Numbered from the stretch's first letter, positions 27,679 to 37,711 are shown. The stretch is DNA of 64,000 nucleotides from Dyadobacter sp. Leaf189 (GCF_001424405.1 NZ_LMPS01000001.1:172629-236628); one strand, 5' to 3'. The notes: generated by a model from the sequence alone, not told the origin. Program-made: numbers and translations.

Positions 27679-27799
27679 GGCTGGCGGGATTCTTAACGTG
27701 TGAAATGTATTCAGAAATCCAGGTCAAATTAGTCCCTCATAGTTTCAAACACAATACCCCATTTTACTTTCACGTTATCTGCCAGATTAACGCACCCCC

Positions 27800-27807
27800 T
27801 AATTTTG
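27800..27807 (+). promoter_or_regulatory. -7 promoter element abutting the start codon at 27812
   Basis: TAATTTTG matches TAnnTTTG and ends five bases before the ATG, which would place the transcript start at or next to the start codon. No clear -33 TTG was found. Confidence 0.35.
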
Positions 27808-27811
27808 CTTT

Positions 27812-28792
27812 ATGATAAACATCCGGTACTCCCTGGCGTGTCTTTTGTTATTGACGATAACAGCTGCCGACGCGCAACATTTTGCATTAAGCCGGCTCTT
27901 TTATCCTAATCTTACATTAAAAGCAGATTACTACGTGCCTTCCAGCCTCGATGGTGTGCAGGATTATGGCATGTCAAGAACCGGGTTCCTGGGAGTTATT
28001 CCGTTGCAAAGTGAGGTGCAGCTGGGATTCAGCTTGCGAAAAAAGTTTGACTTACGTGCGGTACATACCGTGGCTATCGCACAATACACTCAGATCCAGC
28101 CTACTATCGACACTAAGAATGTTCCTGGAAATGGCTACAAGACACTTTCACTCGGCATTATCAGGTTGCAGGCGAGCATCAAGGACCGGCTCTGGGCCTA
28201 TGGTGGGGGTTTGGGGATGACGGAGACAAACGAGACATTTTTTAGTCCGCAGCCATTTTTCTGGGGAGGTGCCGCGCGGATGCATATTCTTGGTTTAAGA
28301 ACGCAGATTGCCTACGGATCAGTCATTGCTTACAATCAGAAATTGCGTTTCGTGCCGGTATTCGGGGTCAATAAGGGTTTGGGAAAACATTGGCGGGCTT
28401 CTGCATTACTGCCTTTTGTGGCCAATGTAAACTATAAGGCAACCAAGTGGTTCAATGTGGATATGTTTGGCGGGCTGAATGGGTACAGCGGCGGTTTTCA
28501 GTTTCAGACACCCGAAGAGAAAACCCTCAGAAGAGAAAATTACCGGCATATCAAAATCGGAATGTCGGCCAATGCTCACCTTTTCAGCGTAATAAATGTC
28601 TCACTTGAAGCTGGTGTTACTACCTTCCGGCAGCTTCGTACATTCAACAGCGCAAGGGAAAATCTGACTTCCTACACACCGGCTACAACGCCTTACATTG
28701 GCGCGAGCGTACGCTACATTACAAGCCGGTCAAGTCTTTCTTCCAAGTTTATCAAGAGAATGGGCCTCGGACAGACTGGTATTAACTGGTAA
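27812..28792 (+). CDS. Outer membrane beta-barrel protein, probably DUF6268 family
   Basis: The 326-residue protein has a signal peptide (MINIRYSLACLLLLTITAADA, cleavage near residue 21) and then alternating hydrophobic and polar strands with aromatic girdles typical of an outer membrane barrel (for example FLGVIPLQSEVQLGFSL and IKIGMSANAHLFSV). The overall pattern resembles DUF6268 barrels of Bacteroidota. Substrate and function are unknown. It is a single gene converging with the heptose kinase gene, with 17 bases between their ends. Confidence 0.75.
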   Translation: MINIRYSLACLLLLTITAADAQHFALSRLFYPNLTLKADYYVPSSLDGVQDYGMSRTGFLGVIPLQSEVQLGFSLRKKFDLRAVHTVAIAQYTQIQPTIDTKNVPGNGYKTLSLGIIRLQASIKDRLWAYGGGLGMTETNETFFSPQPFFWGGAARMHILGLRTQIAYGSVIAYNQKLRFVPVFGVNKGLGKHWRASALLPFVANVNYKATKWFNVDMFGGLNGYSGGFQFQTPEEKTLRRENYRHIKIGMSANAHLFSVINVSLEAGVTTFRQLRTFNSARENLTSYTPATTPYIGASVRYITSRSSLSSKFIKRMGLGQTGINW

Positions 28793-28809
28793 TCGCGTTG
28801 TTTTGGGGA

Positions 28810-29793
28810 TCACGCCAGGTTTAGTTTTTCTGCCTCGGCTTTCAAAAGTGCCTTGTTAATAGGTACTACGCCTACCATTTCACAAACCAGTCCGCCACCG
28901 AGATTTGAAATCGCCGCGATCGACTTGGGCGGCAGGTTCAATGCAACACAGCAGGCAGCAATGCTGATCACGGTATCACCTGCACCGGAAACGTCGGCGA
29001 TGTGGCGAATGTGCGCAGGCAGCTTGTGTGTTTCTCCATTCAGATCAATGAAAACACCGCGTTCAGAAAGTGTGATCAATGCACCTTTTACATTCAAAGT
29101 CTCTTTCAGCTGCTCCACAGTCGCGCGCAATTCCTCCGGCTTGTCGACATTGAATTCTACTTTCAAACCTTCCCTAAGCTCCTTCAAATTTGGCTTGAAA
29201 AGGGTAGTATGATTATAGGAAAGGAAGTTGCGTTTTTTGGGATCTACAACTGTCGGGATGTTAAGCGAGTTGGCAAACGCAGTTATTTCGCCGATGGACT
29301 CAGCTGTGAGAACACCTTTATCGTAATCTTCGAATATAATGACGTGACAGGTCGGGATCAGCTCTTTCGCTTTTTCCACCAGCTGCTGCGTTTCGCTCCT
29401 GGAAATAGGGCGGTCCGTTTCGGTATCAATGCGGACTACCTGTTGTGAGCCCGCGATAATGCGTTCTTTGATTGTGGTAATACGGGCCTGGCTGCGAATC
29501 AGCCCTTCACAGTTCAAGCCTTTTTCTTTGAGACTATTTTCAAGCAAATCTCCGGAACTGTCAGCACCGATCACCGAGCAAACAATGGCTTCCGCTCCAA
29601 GTGATTGTACATTCAAAAGTACATTCCCGGCTCCTCCGAGGCGGTATTCTCGCCTTTGAACAGTCACAACCGGCACCGGCGCCTCAGGTGAAATCCTGTC
29701 TACTTTTCCCCAGACGTAAGAGTCCAGCATAACATCGCCGATCACCAATACACGCAGGGAATCGAATGCTTCAAAGATCTGATTAATGTTCAT
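28810..29793 (-). CDS. D-glycero-beta-D-manno-heptose-7-phosphate kinase (RfaE1/HldE kinase domain)
   Basis: The 327-residue PfkB-family sugar kinase has VIGDVMLDSYVWGKVDRISP (17-36), GGAGNVLLN (53-61) and, near 268-272, GAGDT with the catalytic Asp. The match to the HldE kinase half is strong. It lacks the C-terminal nucleotidyltransferase of fused HldE, so a separate adenylyltransferase would be needed to make ADP-heptose for lipopolysaccharide. That partner is not in the window. The neighbouring genes (GNAT, ribBA) are unrelated to lipopolysaccharide. Confidence 0.88.
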   Translation of the reverse strand: MNINQIFEAFDSLRVLVIGDVMLDSYVWGKVDRISPEAPVPVVTVQRREYRLGGAGNVLLNVQSLGAEAIVCSVIGADSSGDLLENSLKEKGLNCEGLIRSQARITTIKERIIAGSQQVVRIDTETDRPISRSETQQLVEKAKELIPTCHVIIFEDYDKGVLTAESIGEITAFANSLNIPTVVDPKKRNFLSYNHTTLFKPNLKELREGLKVEFNVDKPEELRATVEQLKETLNVKGALITLSERGVFIDLNGETHKLPAHIRHIADVSGAGDTVISIAACCVALNLPPKSIAAISNLGGGLVCEMVGVVPINKALLKAEAEKLNLA

Positions 29794-29836
29794 TTGTAAA
29801 ATAGGCTCCCTTGATCCATTGCAGTTTTCGTGATCA

Positions 29837-30265
29837 TCACACTTTGGCTACAAAATGGAGGCTGGTAATTTGAAATCTTTTATTGAGATAGAGTCTGTGC
29901 GCATCCGCTCTTGCTTCTGAAACGCCCGAATCAAGGTGTACCTGATCAAAATTGCCTCTCTGGGCATAATCCATGATCCAGTCCAGCAGCATTCCGGCAC
30001 AACCTTTTCCACGATGTTGCGGAAGCGTCGAAAGATCGTCTATATAGATGTATTTGCCCCGAAACAGGTTATAACCCGTTTCAAAAATAGCTACTGCGGC
30101 CGCTTCGTTTTCCGTTTCTGCAAAAATGATTTTCCGGTTGTCTGCCAGTGTTTTTGCAACTTCCGAAAGATATATTTCATCCGACAAACCCGGTCTTAGC
30201 GCCTGTATAGCGCCGCGGCATTTGAGAATGTCAGCTTCTGTTTCAGCGGTCCTGATGGTTATCAT
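29837..30265 (-). CDS. GNAT family N-acetyltransferase
   Basis: The 142-residue protein shows the GNAT acetyl-CoA loop in [20 protein letters not shown] (about 84-103: R/Q-x-x-G-x-G pattern), a preceding IYIDDL strand and a C-terminal [20 protein letters not shown]. The substrate is unknown. Its start overlaps the ribBA stop by four bases, so it is translationally coupled to ribBA, although a role in flavin synthesis is not implied. Confidence 0.87.
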   Translation of the reverse strand: MITIRTAETEADILKCRGAIQALRPGLSDEIYLSEVAKTLADNRKIIFAETENEAAAVAIFETGYNLFRGKYIYIDDLSTLPQHRGKGCAGMLLDWIMDYAQRGNFDQVHLDSGVSEARADAHRLYLNKRFQITSLHFVAKV

Positions 30266-31509
30266 CCTTTATTAACAGGAATGGTAAGATTGCTCAGGTT
30301 ATGTCCCATTTTGTCCCTTTTTGTAAGAAGGTACTTCTCATTAAATGGATTCGCAGGAATTTCCACAGCCACGGAATCAATGATCTCAAGTCCGTATCCG
30401 ATCAGGCCAGCGCGCTTTTTGGGATTGTTTGTGATGAGTTTGATTTTGGTAACATCGAGGTCACGCAGGATTTGCGCACCAACACCATAGTCGCGATCAT
30501 CCATTGGAAAGCCCAGTTCGAGGTTAGCCTCAACGGTATCACGGCCCATTTCCTGTAACTTATAAGCACGCAGCTTGTTCAGGAGCCCGATTCCGCGTCC
30601 TTCCTGGTTCATATATACAATCACACCTTTGCCCGCCTTATCTACCATATCCATTGCGGCATGCAGCTGCGGACCGCAGTCGCAACGGCAGGAACCGAAA
30701 ATATCTCCGGTAACACAGGAAGAATGGACACGTACCAGTACAGGTTCGTCTTTTTCCCAGGTTCCTTTTACCAAAGCCAAATGGAGATCGCCGGTGTTGA
30801 TCTGACGGTATGCAATGAGGTCAAAATGACCCCAGGCAGTTGGCATATCCACGCCAATTTCCCGTTTGATCAACGATTCTTCGCGGAGCCGGTACTCGAT
30901 CAGATCTTTGATACTGACCAGTTTGAGATTAAACCGATTGGCAATTTCGCGCAGTTGAGGAAGCCGCGCCATTGACCCGTCTTCATTCAAAATCTCGACT
31001 AAAACGCCAGCAGGAGATAACCCGGCCAATCTCGGAAAATCAATGGCCGCTTCTGTGTGCCCCGTTCTCCGGAGTACTCCGCCTTTTTTTGCCCTCAAAG
31101 GAAAAATATGTCCAGGCCTGCCCAGATCTTCGGGTTTGGTCGCAGGATTTACAAGCGCCTGAATGGTTTTGGCACGATCACTTGCGGAGATACCGGTCGT
31201 GCAACCGTTGCCTAAAAGATCGACGGAGACGGTGAATGCAGTCTCGTGCAATGCAGTATTGTTGCCAACCATCATTTCGAGATCCAGCTCAACGCAGCGC
31301 TCTTCCGTGATGGGAACGCAGATCAGGCCGCGACCTTCACGCGCCATGAAATTGACGATTTCGGGGGTAACCAGCTCTGCTGCACAGATAAAGTCACCTT
31401 CATTTTCACGATCCTCATCGTCCACTACAATGATCAATTCACCTCTTTTGACAGCCTCAATGGCATCTTCTATGGAATCCAACTTAATCGGATTGTTAGT
31501 GCTATTCAT
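30262..31509 (-). CDS. ribBA: Bifunctional 3,4-dihydroxy-2-butanone-4-phosphate synthase / GTP cyclohydrolase II
   Basis: The 415-residue enzyme supplies both starting compounds of riboflavin synthesis. The RibB domain (about 1-205) contains [21 protein letters not shown] and [17 protein letters not shown]; the RibA domain (about 206-400) contains [19 protein letters not shown] with the three zinc cysteines and [11 protein letters not shown]. Both halves look complete. No FMN riboswitch was recognised in the 176-base divergent gap upstream. The downstream GNAT gene overlaps it by four bases. Confidence 0.96.
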   Translation of the reverse strand: MNSTNNPIKLDSIEDAIEAVKRGELIIVVDDEDRENEGDFICAAELVTPEIVNFMAREGRGLICVPITEERCVELDLEMMVGNNTALHETAFTVSVDLLGNGCTTGISASDRAKTIQALVNPATKPEDLGRPGHIFPLRAKKGGVLRRTGHTEAAIDFPRLAGLSPAGVLVEILNEDGSMARLPQLREIANRFNLKLVSIKDLIEYRLREESLIKREIGVDMPTAWGHFDLIAYRQINTGDLHLALVKGTWEKDEPVLVRVHSSCVTGDIFGSCRCDCGPQLHAAMDMVDKAGKGVIVYMNQEGRGIGLLNKLRAYKLQEMGRDTVEANLELGFPMDDRDYGVGAQILRDLDVTKIKLITNNPKKRAGLIGYGLEIIDSVAVEIPANPFNEKYLLTKRDKMGHNLSNLTIPVNKG

Positions 31510-31685
31510 TAATCGGGTTGATGAAAAATAGTTTTAAACCAAAACTCGTTTTTACCGTACAAAGGTATATTGTTAATATCGAAAGTTCTATTTTTGAACT
31601 TGGTCGAATGGTTAACAATGGATTTATCTTAACCGTTTCAAAGTTTGGAGCAAGACGACTTATCAGCGGACATTTCTACTCATCT

Positions 31686-33626
31686 ATGAATTTCAGGCAG
31701 TTGATCGCATTTGTATTGGGCTTATTCCTGGCTTCGTCCTACCAGGTTTCAGGTCAAAGCTTTTGCGGAAATACGGGCGGATTTTCCATCACACCCTCGC
31801 AGGGTTGCGCGCCGCTGACTGTCACTTTGAAAAACTTGGTCCCGAAAGCTGAAAGTGTTACATATGCTTACAACTTCGATCGTTCGCAGACGACAGCCCC
31901 AAACCCACCGTTGGCAACACCGGATTCTACTTTCACCTACAATCTGCCGGGTAGCTACACAATTCTGCAATATGGAAGCGCCAATGGGACGGGGTTTAGT
32001 CAATGTGCGGATGTGATTGTGAAAGAGACGCGTGCGCCGAATGCGGAGTTGATCAGGTGTTCCGATGGAAAAGTGAGATTAACATTGATCAGTGACAGTA
32101 TTTCCAATGCATACGATGCGATTATAGTTGACTGGGGCGATGGTTCTGCGCAGAGTTGGAGTCCCAAAAGCAGCAGTTTATACCTTGATCATAGTTACGC
32201 ATCTAATGCCAGCCGGCCCATTACTTTAAAAGGAAGCTACCGGAATGCGGATTGCCAGCAAAAAATGGGAGTAAGAACTTTGACCGGAACTACTCCGCAG
32301 TCTTTGGCCAGAATTGGAATTAAAAGCGTGGAAATGCTGGAATCAGGTGAGGCAAAGGTTTTATACGAGGGTGTCGAAGGTGTTGTTACGGAAGTTTTGA
32401 TAGACAATGGCGATGGTCAATTTGCTTCAACCGGAAAGGTTGGGCAGGATGGGGGAACTCAGCTTGCCACCATCGCAGGCCTGGACCCGAAGAAGCTGTA
32501 CAGGTTTAAGCTTTCTTCCAAAAACATTTGCGATGAACTGGTAGACAGCCCCATTGTAAGCAGTATTAGTATTCAGGAAGCCGCGCTGTCGCTGGATGAA
32601 ATCATTTCACTTTCCTGGCAAAATTTGCCTAATACAGGGGATTTGACAATGTATCAGTTGAAAAGAGATGGTTCTATTATCTTTTCGTCAGCTACTGAAC
32701 TTTCCTATTCTGATACGGATGTGACTTGCGGAAATAGTTACAAATATGAGATTGTAACTATCATCGGCAACGATATCCGCTCTTATTCAGCACCGATTGT
32801 ACTGGAACCTAAAACCTCCATTCCCGGTGTGATCAATCGCGCGAGTGTTACAGTTCAGGACAATAGCACGATCACCACGCAGGTTACATTAGTTGGTGAG
32901 GGACTGACCAGTTCGTACGATCTCATTATTGAACGCGCTCCATTAGGTAGCAGCGATTTCCAAAAGATATCTGCGGCGGACAATCAGAGCCTGCAATTTG
33001 TGGATACCAACGTTAATACTTCCGCAGAATCTTATTGCTATCGTTTTCAGTATGAGAATGCATGCGACCAGAAATCACCAGATTTCAGTAGCCCGGTTTG
33101 TTCCATTCTGTTGTTGAGCAAGGCACCGGAAATAGTCTGGAATGCAGAATCACCTTTTACAGAGCCGGTAAGTTCCTACAATTTGCATCAGCTTGATGGC
33201 CAGGGCAACATTGAAGCTGTAATTCCCAAAGATCTGGGCACGGCACATGTTCTGGATCTTGCTAAACAGTCTTCCTATTCTTTCCGGGTTGAGACGCAGT
33301 CGGCTGACGGCTCGATGACCAGTTACTCCAATCTGCTTCGATTCAGAAGTGATCCGATCGTACTGGTACCGGATGCATTCACACCAAATGGGGATACTCA
33401 CAATGAACGCTTTGAGGTGAAAGGGTACTTCATTTCCGAGTTTGAAATGTCTATTTTCAATCGTTGGGGTGAAGTGGTTTTTCATACCAGCGATTTGTCG
33501 GGAAGCTGGGACGGAAAGGTTGATAGCAAAGAGGCTGCGGGAGGCTATTACATTTACCAGATCAATGCAACTGACAGTTCAGGTCAAAAACTGGCGCGGA
33601 AAGGTAGCTTTTTATTGATAAGGTAG
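31686..33626 (+). CDS. Secreted protein with gliding-motility-type C-terminal sorting domain (copy 1)
   Basis: The chosen ATG gives a signal peptide (MNFRQLIAFVLGLFLASSYQ then VSGQ) and a protein of about 646 residues; the longer frame from 31518 adds 56 residues without a signal. A PKD-like domain follows (CAPLTVTLKNL; IVDWGDGSAQSW), then fibronectin-like repeats, and a C-terminal module VPDAFTPNGDTHNERFEV ... FNRWGEVVFHT ... WDGKV, which is the CHU/gliding-motility-associated sorting domain of type IX secretion. It is probably exported and surface-attached. The next gene is a paralog. Confidence 0.88.
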   Translation: MNFRQLIAFVLGLFLASSYQVSGQSFCGNTGGFSITPSQGCAPLTVTLKNLVPKAESVTYAYNFDRSQTTAPNPPLATPDSTFTYNLPGSYTILQYGSANGTGFSQCADVIVKETRAPNAELIRCSDGKVRLTLISDSISNAYDAIIVDWGDGSAQSWSPKSSSLYLDHSYASNASRPITLKGSYRNADCQQKMGVRTLTGTTPQSLARIGIKSVEMLESGEAKVLYEGVEGVVTEVLIDNGDGQFASTGKVGQDGGTQLATIAGLDPKKLYRFKLSSKNICDELVDSPIVSSISIQEAALSLDEIISLSWQNLPNTGDLTMYQLKRDGSIIFSSATELSYSDTDVTCGNSYKYEIVTIIGNDIRSYSAPIVLEPKTSIPGVINRASVTVQDNSTITTQVTLVGEGLTSSYDLIIERAPLGSSDFQKISAADNQSLQFVDTNVNTSAESYCYRFQYENACDQKSPDFSSPVCSILLLSKAPEIVWNAESPFTEPVSSYNLHQLDGQGNIEAVIPKDLGTAHVLDLAKQSSYSFRVETQSADGSMTSYSNLLRFRSDPIVLVPDAFTPNGDTHNERFEVKGYFISEFEMSIFNRWGEVVFHTSDLSGSWDGKVDSKEAAGGYYIYQINATDSSGQKLARKGSFLLIR

Positions 33627-33795
33627 GATTTTTCTAATCCATTGATTGTACGGATAATAGTTTGGAGTCTCTCCCGTTAATTATTTGCGTAGATTGCGAC
33701 CCTGTTTTCAAGATCTCCCCGATACTCTTCACAATTCCATATTGCTCAATGTTAAATTGACTGTCGTTATAGCCGAAGCTTAATATTGCACACTT

Positions 33796-35727
33796 ATGAA
33801 ATTATTGCTACCTCTTCAATCAATTCTAGTTGTTCTTCTTTGTTTACTTAAATCGCCCGCAAATGCACAGGATCCTACAATTGGTCTATGTAAGCAAGGT
33901 GGAGGTGGTTTTGATATAGATGTTTCAGAAGGATGTGCGCCTTTGGCTGTAAAGCTTACCAATACTGTTTCGAACAGTCTGAATGTGTCATACAATTACG
34001 GTTATGACGGCAGATCTGCGCCAAGCCTAAGTACTATCACTTCAAATGTTTATAACATCAGGGGAAGTTTTGTAGTACTTCAGCAGGTAGTAGTTCCAAG
34101 CGGTGTAATTTATGCATGCAAGAGCGTGACAGTCTTCGAAAATCGTCAGCTTACAGCAGCATATTCTTCTTGCGGAGGCGGAAAGATAACCCTTAGTTTA
34201 GGGGAAGACCAGATAATTGCAGGTTATGATGAGGCCAGGATTGAATGGGGGGATGGTGAGACTTCAACATGGAGAAGAGGCGACAGCTATATATTTGAAC
34301 ATAACTACACAAATACAAGTACAAGCCCGACAGTAAAAGTGACAGGGCTGCATGTTGGTAAATCCTGTGCACAGGGCGCAACTGCCAACATCCCGATTTC
34401 ATTTCAGCAGGCCCAGCTTAACGATATATCAATTAAGTCGGTTGAAATGCTGGGAAGCGGAATTTTGCGGCTGAATTATCTGGGTGTAACTGCCATACCT
34501 ACTGAAATCAAGTATAGTACAGACGGAAACACATACGGAACTGCCGGAAGAAGATCCTCAGGCGGCTTACAGCCAGTGGATATCAGCAATGTTAATGTAA
34601 ACCAAAGCTACAAGGTCAAGCTTTCTTCCCAAGACCTTTGCCAGGGGTTGACAGACAGCAAAGTCATTACAAGTATGACGCTGGCGGGGAAGTCGGAGGA
34701 TGGGAAGAATGTTTTAACATGGAATAAATATCCCGCCGATGCTGATTTTGTCAGCTACGATCTGCTGCGGGATGGAACGATCATCAAGAGCTTCAGTTCA
34801 ATTGAAGAGATCACTTATACGGATGAGGATGTTGCCTGCGGAAGCTATTCAGAATACCAGCTAATCGCTAAACTTAAAGAAGTAACATCTACTTCTGCAC
34901 CTGTTGGTGTGAAAACGGAGGTTTCCTCTGCCCGGCCGATATTACAAGCTTCTGTTTCTGTTGCGGGGGACAATATGGTTGTTATAAAAGCAAATGTGCC
35001 GGGAGCGGGGCCAAATAGTACCTACGATCTCTCCATTGAAAAAGCTGAATCCGGAACACCAACATTTCGAAAGATAATTACACTTTATAATCAAAGTGAA
35101 TACTCCGATCCTGAAGTAAAAACAGCCGAGACTTCTTACTGCTACCGCTTCAATTATCAGAATTCCTGTGGGCAGAAGCTTCCCGTTATTCAGCCCATTT
35201 GTACGATCCTTTTAAAAAAGAACCTGACTACACTAAACTGGTCTCCTGAATCTCCTTTACTTGAAGGTACAGAGAGTTATGAAGTAAGCCAGATTGCCTC
35301 GGGTGGCGCTACTGCCATTCCCAATCAGCTTAAAACAAGCTACACCGTGCAACTCAATGCACAGAGCGATCTTGAATATAATTTCCAGATTCGCGCGAAA
35401 TCGGTTTCGGGGAATTTTGAGAGTTTGTCGAACATTATCAATTACCGCAGAAGTGCAGGGGTTTTTGTGCCTGACGCATTCAGCCCCAATGGAGACGGCT
35501 ATAATGACGTGCTGGAAGCAAAATCAACCCAACTTCAATCTTTTGCATTCTCTGTGCTAAACAGGTGGGGTGAGGTGGTTTTTCATTCAGAGGATATTGC
35601 CAAAGGCTGGGATGGAACGATCAATGGCGAAAACGCACCCGTAGGGTCCTACGTTTACAAAATGACTTTCGTGGACGACATCAACCAAACAGTTGAAAAA
35701 AGTGGTACTTTTATGCTTTTAAGGTAG
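33796..35727 (+). CDS. Secreted protein with gliding-motility-type C-terminal sorting domain (copy 2)
   Basis: The 643-residue protein has a signal peptide (MKLLLPLQSILVVLLCLLKS then PANAQ) and the same layout as its upstream neighbour: an SEGCAPLAVKLTNT PKD-like region, IEWGDGETSTWRRG, IKSVEMLGSG, fibronectin-like repeats and a C-terminal VPDAFSPNGDGYNDVLEA ... LNRWGEVVFHS sorting domain. Shared phrases along the whole length show a tandem duplication. TAATATTG, a near match to the -7 box, ends seven bases before the ATG. Ligand and exact role are unknown. Confidence 0.88.
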   Translation: MKLLLPLQSILVVLLCLLKSPANAQDPTIGLCKQGGGGFDIDVSEGCAPLAVKLTNTVSNSLNVSYNYGYDGRSAPSLSTITSNVYNIRGSFVVLQQVVVPSGVIYACKSVTVFENRQLTAAYSSCGGGKITLSLGEDQIIAGYDEARIEWGDGETSTWRRGDSYIFEHNYTNTSTSPTVKVTGLHVGKSCAQGATANIPISFQQAQLNDISIKSVEMLGSGILRLNYLGVTAIPTEIKYSTDGNTYGTAGRRSSGGLQPVDISNVNVNQSYKVKLSSQDLCQGLTDSKVITSMTLAGKSEDGKNVLTWNKYPADADFVSYDLLRDGTIIKSFSSIEEITYTDEDVACGSYSEYQLIAKLKEVTSTSAPVGVKTEVSSARPILQASVSVAGDNMVVIKANVPGAGPNSTYDLSIEKAESGTPTFRKIITLYNQSEYSDPEVKTAETSYCYRFNYQNSCGQKLPVIQPICTILLKKNLTTLNWSPESPLLEGTESYEVSQIASGGATAIPNQLKTSYTVQLNAQSDLEYNFQIRAKSVSGNFESLSNIINYRRSAGVFVPDAFSPNGDGYNDVLEAKSTQLQSFAFSVLNRWGEVVFHSEDIAKGWDGTINGENAPVGSYVYKMTFVDDINQTVEKSGTFMLLR

Positions 35728-35775
35728 AAATCTTCAAAGAAATTTGTAGAAGCTAACACTTAACGGTTTAAAGAT

Positions 35776-36123
35776 ATGTTTGGAAATATGGCAGACATGA
35801 TGGGCATGATGGGTAAAATGAAAGACCTGCAGGCCCGGATGAAAGAAGCTCAGGAACAACTCATCACAATCACGGAAACAGCTGAATCAGGCGGCGGGTT
35901 GGTAAAAGCCACTGTAAATGGACAGAAGTCGCTGATCAGCCTCGATATAGATCAGGACCTGATCAAACCTGAGGATAAGGAAATGTTACAGGATCTTATC
36001 GTTGCAGCGGTTAACCGTGCTTTTGACAACATTGAACCTAAAATCAAGGCGCATTTACAAAAAGCAACTGACGGTGTGTTACCCAATATCCCAGGGCTGG
36101 ATCTGAGTGGGTTTATGAAATAA
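35776..36123 (+). CDS. YbaB/EbfC family nucleoid-associated protein
   Basis: The 115-residue protein opens MFGNMADMMGMMGKMKDLQA and continues with ETAESGGGLVKATVNGQ and LIVAAVNRAFDNIE, all typical of YbaB/EbfC, a small dimeric DNA-binding protein with tweezer-like shape. A link to recR, common in other bacteria, is not seen here; the neighbours are a surface protein and a glycosyltransferase that begins ten bases after its stop codon. Confidence 0.93.
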   Translation: MFGNMADMMGMMGKMKDLQARMKEAQEQLITITETAESGGGLVKATVNGQKSLISLDIDQDLIKPEDKEMLQDLIVAAVNRAFDNIEPKIKAHLQKATDGVLPNIPGLDLSGFMK

Positions 36124-36133
36124 TAATTCCTCA

Positions 36134-37162
36134 ATGACCTCCTCTGTTGCGATCGTAATCCTGAATTACAACGGTAAGTACTATCTCGAAAAGTTTCTCC
36201 CCAACATTGTCCGTTATTCGGTCGGCCACGACATTTGGATAGCGGACAATGCTTCTACCGATCATTCACTCGATTGGGTAAATGCACACTTTCCCGAAAT
36301 CAAGACATTGAGGATTGCCGAAAACAAAGGATATGCCGGAGGCTATAATGAAGCGCTCAGGCAAATTACCTCGGATTACTACATACTGCTGAATTCAGAT
36401 ATCGAGGTAACGCCCGACTGGATTGAGCCCGTTATTTCCTTCATGGAATCTGACGCGAGCATTGCGGCTTGTCAGCCTAAAATCCTTGCTTACGACCTGC
36501 CTACGCACTTTGAATATGCAGGTGCTGCGGGCGGTTTTATGGATTACCTCGGATACCCCTTTTGCCGGGGAAGGATTTTTGATACCCGTGATCAGGACCT
36601 TGGGCAATATGATGATGAAAAAGATGTGTTCTGGGCAACAGGAGCCTGTCTTTTTATGCGCGCTTCCGCTTTCCACAAAGCAAACGGGTTCGATGAATCC
36701 TTCTTCGCGCACATGGAGGAAATCGATCTCTGCTGGCGGCTTCTGAATATGCAGTATCGCGTTACTTATTGCGGGAAATCAGCTGTTTACCACGTAGGCG
36801 GCGGTACTTTGCACAAATCCAATCCGCGAAAAACCTTTCTCAACTATCGTAATAACCTGATCATGCTTTTTAAAAACCTGCCGAAAGGAAGGCGGTGGAA
36901 AACGGTGTTGATAAGGGTTACATTAGACGGGATATCGAGCGTGAGATTTATGGCAGCGGGCGCCTGGCCCGATGTACTTGCCATTATCAGAGCGCATTTC
37001 GCCTTTTACAGGATGATACCATCGCTTATGAAAGATGTACCACGTACAACTTACAGGGCGCCGCTATATTCAAGGAGTATTGTTTGGGATTATTTCGTGC
37101 GTGGAAAGCACCATTTTGATCAACTTTCAGGGATAAACCCGCCTACAACTCCCAAATCGTAG
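36134..37162 (+). CDS. Family 2 glycosyltransferase
   Basis: The 342-residue protein is a GT-A fold transferase: VAIVILNYNGKYYLEKFLPN (about 5-24), IADNASTDHSLDW, the DxD-like LLNSDIEVTPDW (about 85-96), and EEIDLCWRL (about 195-203) with the catalytic ED-type acid. It resembles WcaA/rhamnosyltransferase-like enzymes that build surface polysaccharides. The acceptor is unknown. Its last 20 bases overlap the end of the convergent PspC gene. Confidence 0.92.
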   Translation: MTSSVAIVILNYNGKYYLEKFLPNIVRYSVGHDIWIADNASTDHSLDWVNAHFPEIKTLRIAENKGYAGGYNEALRQITSDYYILLNSDIEVTPDWIEPVISFMESDASIAACQPKILAYDLPTHFEYAGAAGGFMDYLGYPFCRGRIFDTRDQDLGQYDDEKDVFWATGACLFMRASAFHKANGFDESFFAHMEEIDLCWRLLNMQYRVTYCGKSAVYHVGGGTLHKSNPRKTFLNYRNNLIMLFKNLPKGRRWKTVLIRVTLDGISSVRFMAAGAWPDVLAIIRAHFAFYRMIPSLMKDVPRTTYRAPLYSRSIVWDYFVRGKHHFDQLSGINPPTTPKS

Positions 37163-37364
37163 GACTATTGCTCTTTCTCCAATGCTGCCGGATCTCCATC
37201 CAGAATGCAAGTACCAGATACAATATGATCGGTGAGCCAAAAGTCATGAAGGTGGCGTAGATGAAGTATTTTCTAATGCTGCTCGCCGGAAAATTAAGCT
37301 TTTCACCTAGCTTGGCACATACTCCAAATATTTGATTCTCAACGTAGTACCGAAGTTTGTTCAT
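37143..37364 (-). CDS. PspC domain membrane protein
   Basis: This 73-residue protein has the N-terminal PspC fold (YYVENQIFGVCAKLGEKLNF, about 6-25), a transmembrane segment (about 34-55) and a short basic cytoplasmic tail. Stand-alone PspC proteins in Bacteroidota are of unclear role, although PspC in enterobacteria regulates envelope stress. The 3' ends of this gene and the glycosyltransferase gene overlap by 20 bases in opposite directions. Confidence 0.85.
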   Translation of the reverse strand: MNKLRYYVENQIFGVCAKLGEKLNFPASSIRKYFIYATFMTFGSPIILYLVLAFWMEIRQHWRKSNSPTIWEL

Positions 37365-37711
37365 GCCTTTCTCGAATTGTTAGTTCATAGTTACCAATTT
37401 TAGAGGGGATAAACAATCAACCTGACGGTTTTTTATCAAAGGGTATGGTGAAGCAAAATACCGCTAAGTCGTTACTTTACAAATTCTTTTATCAAATAAA
37501 TTGTTTTACAAACAATTTTTGTTTCTTTGTGATTAAAGATTTTGTAAGTTGTTCATTATAATCAAGATGTCTTAACAAGAATTTCCAAAATTTCTTTTGC
37601 CATTGCGTTGAGCCTCCCTCAATTATTTGGTGAAGGCATTTCGAATATCTACTGAATCGCGAATAAAATCCTTGTGTTTTCACCTTATTTCAATTTTTTT
37701 ATTTCAACATT
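37365..37711. other. 347-base intergenic region between pspC and the cold-shock gene
   Basis: The region must hold the divergent promoters of pspC and the cold-shock gene. A perfect 9-bp inverted repeat with a TAC loop lies at 37498-37518 (AAATTGTTT and AAACAATTT), followed by T-rich sequence. I found no exact TAnnTTTG in a convincing position for the rightward gene. Cold-shock genes often have long structured leaders, so part of this region may be a 5' leader (inference). A short minus-strand open frame here is not convincing. Confidence 0.4.

Noticed and set aside
31510..31685. FMN riboswitch upstream of ribBA
   Set aside because: No conserved RFN-type segments were found in the divergent gap.
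37492..37683. 63-residue minus-strand frame upstream of the cold-shock gene
   Set aside because: It is A/T-rich, has no family resemblance and occupies the expected leader/promoter region of the cold-shock gene.
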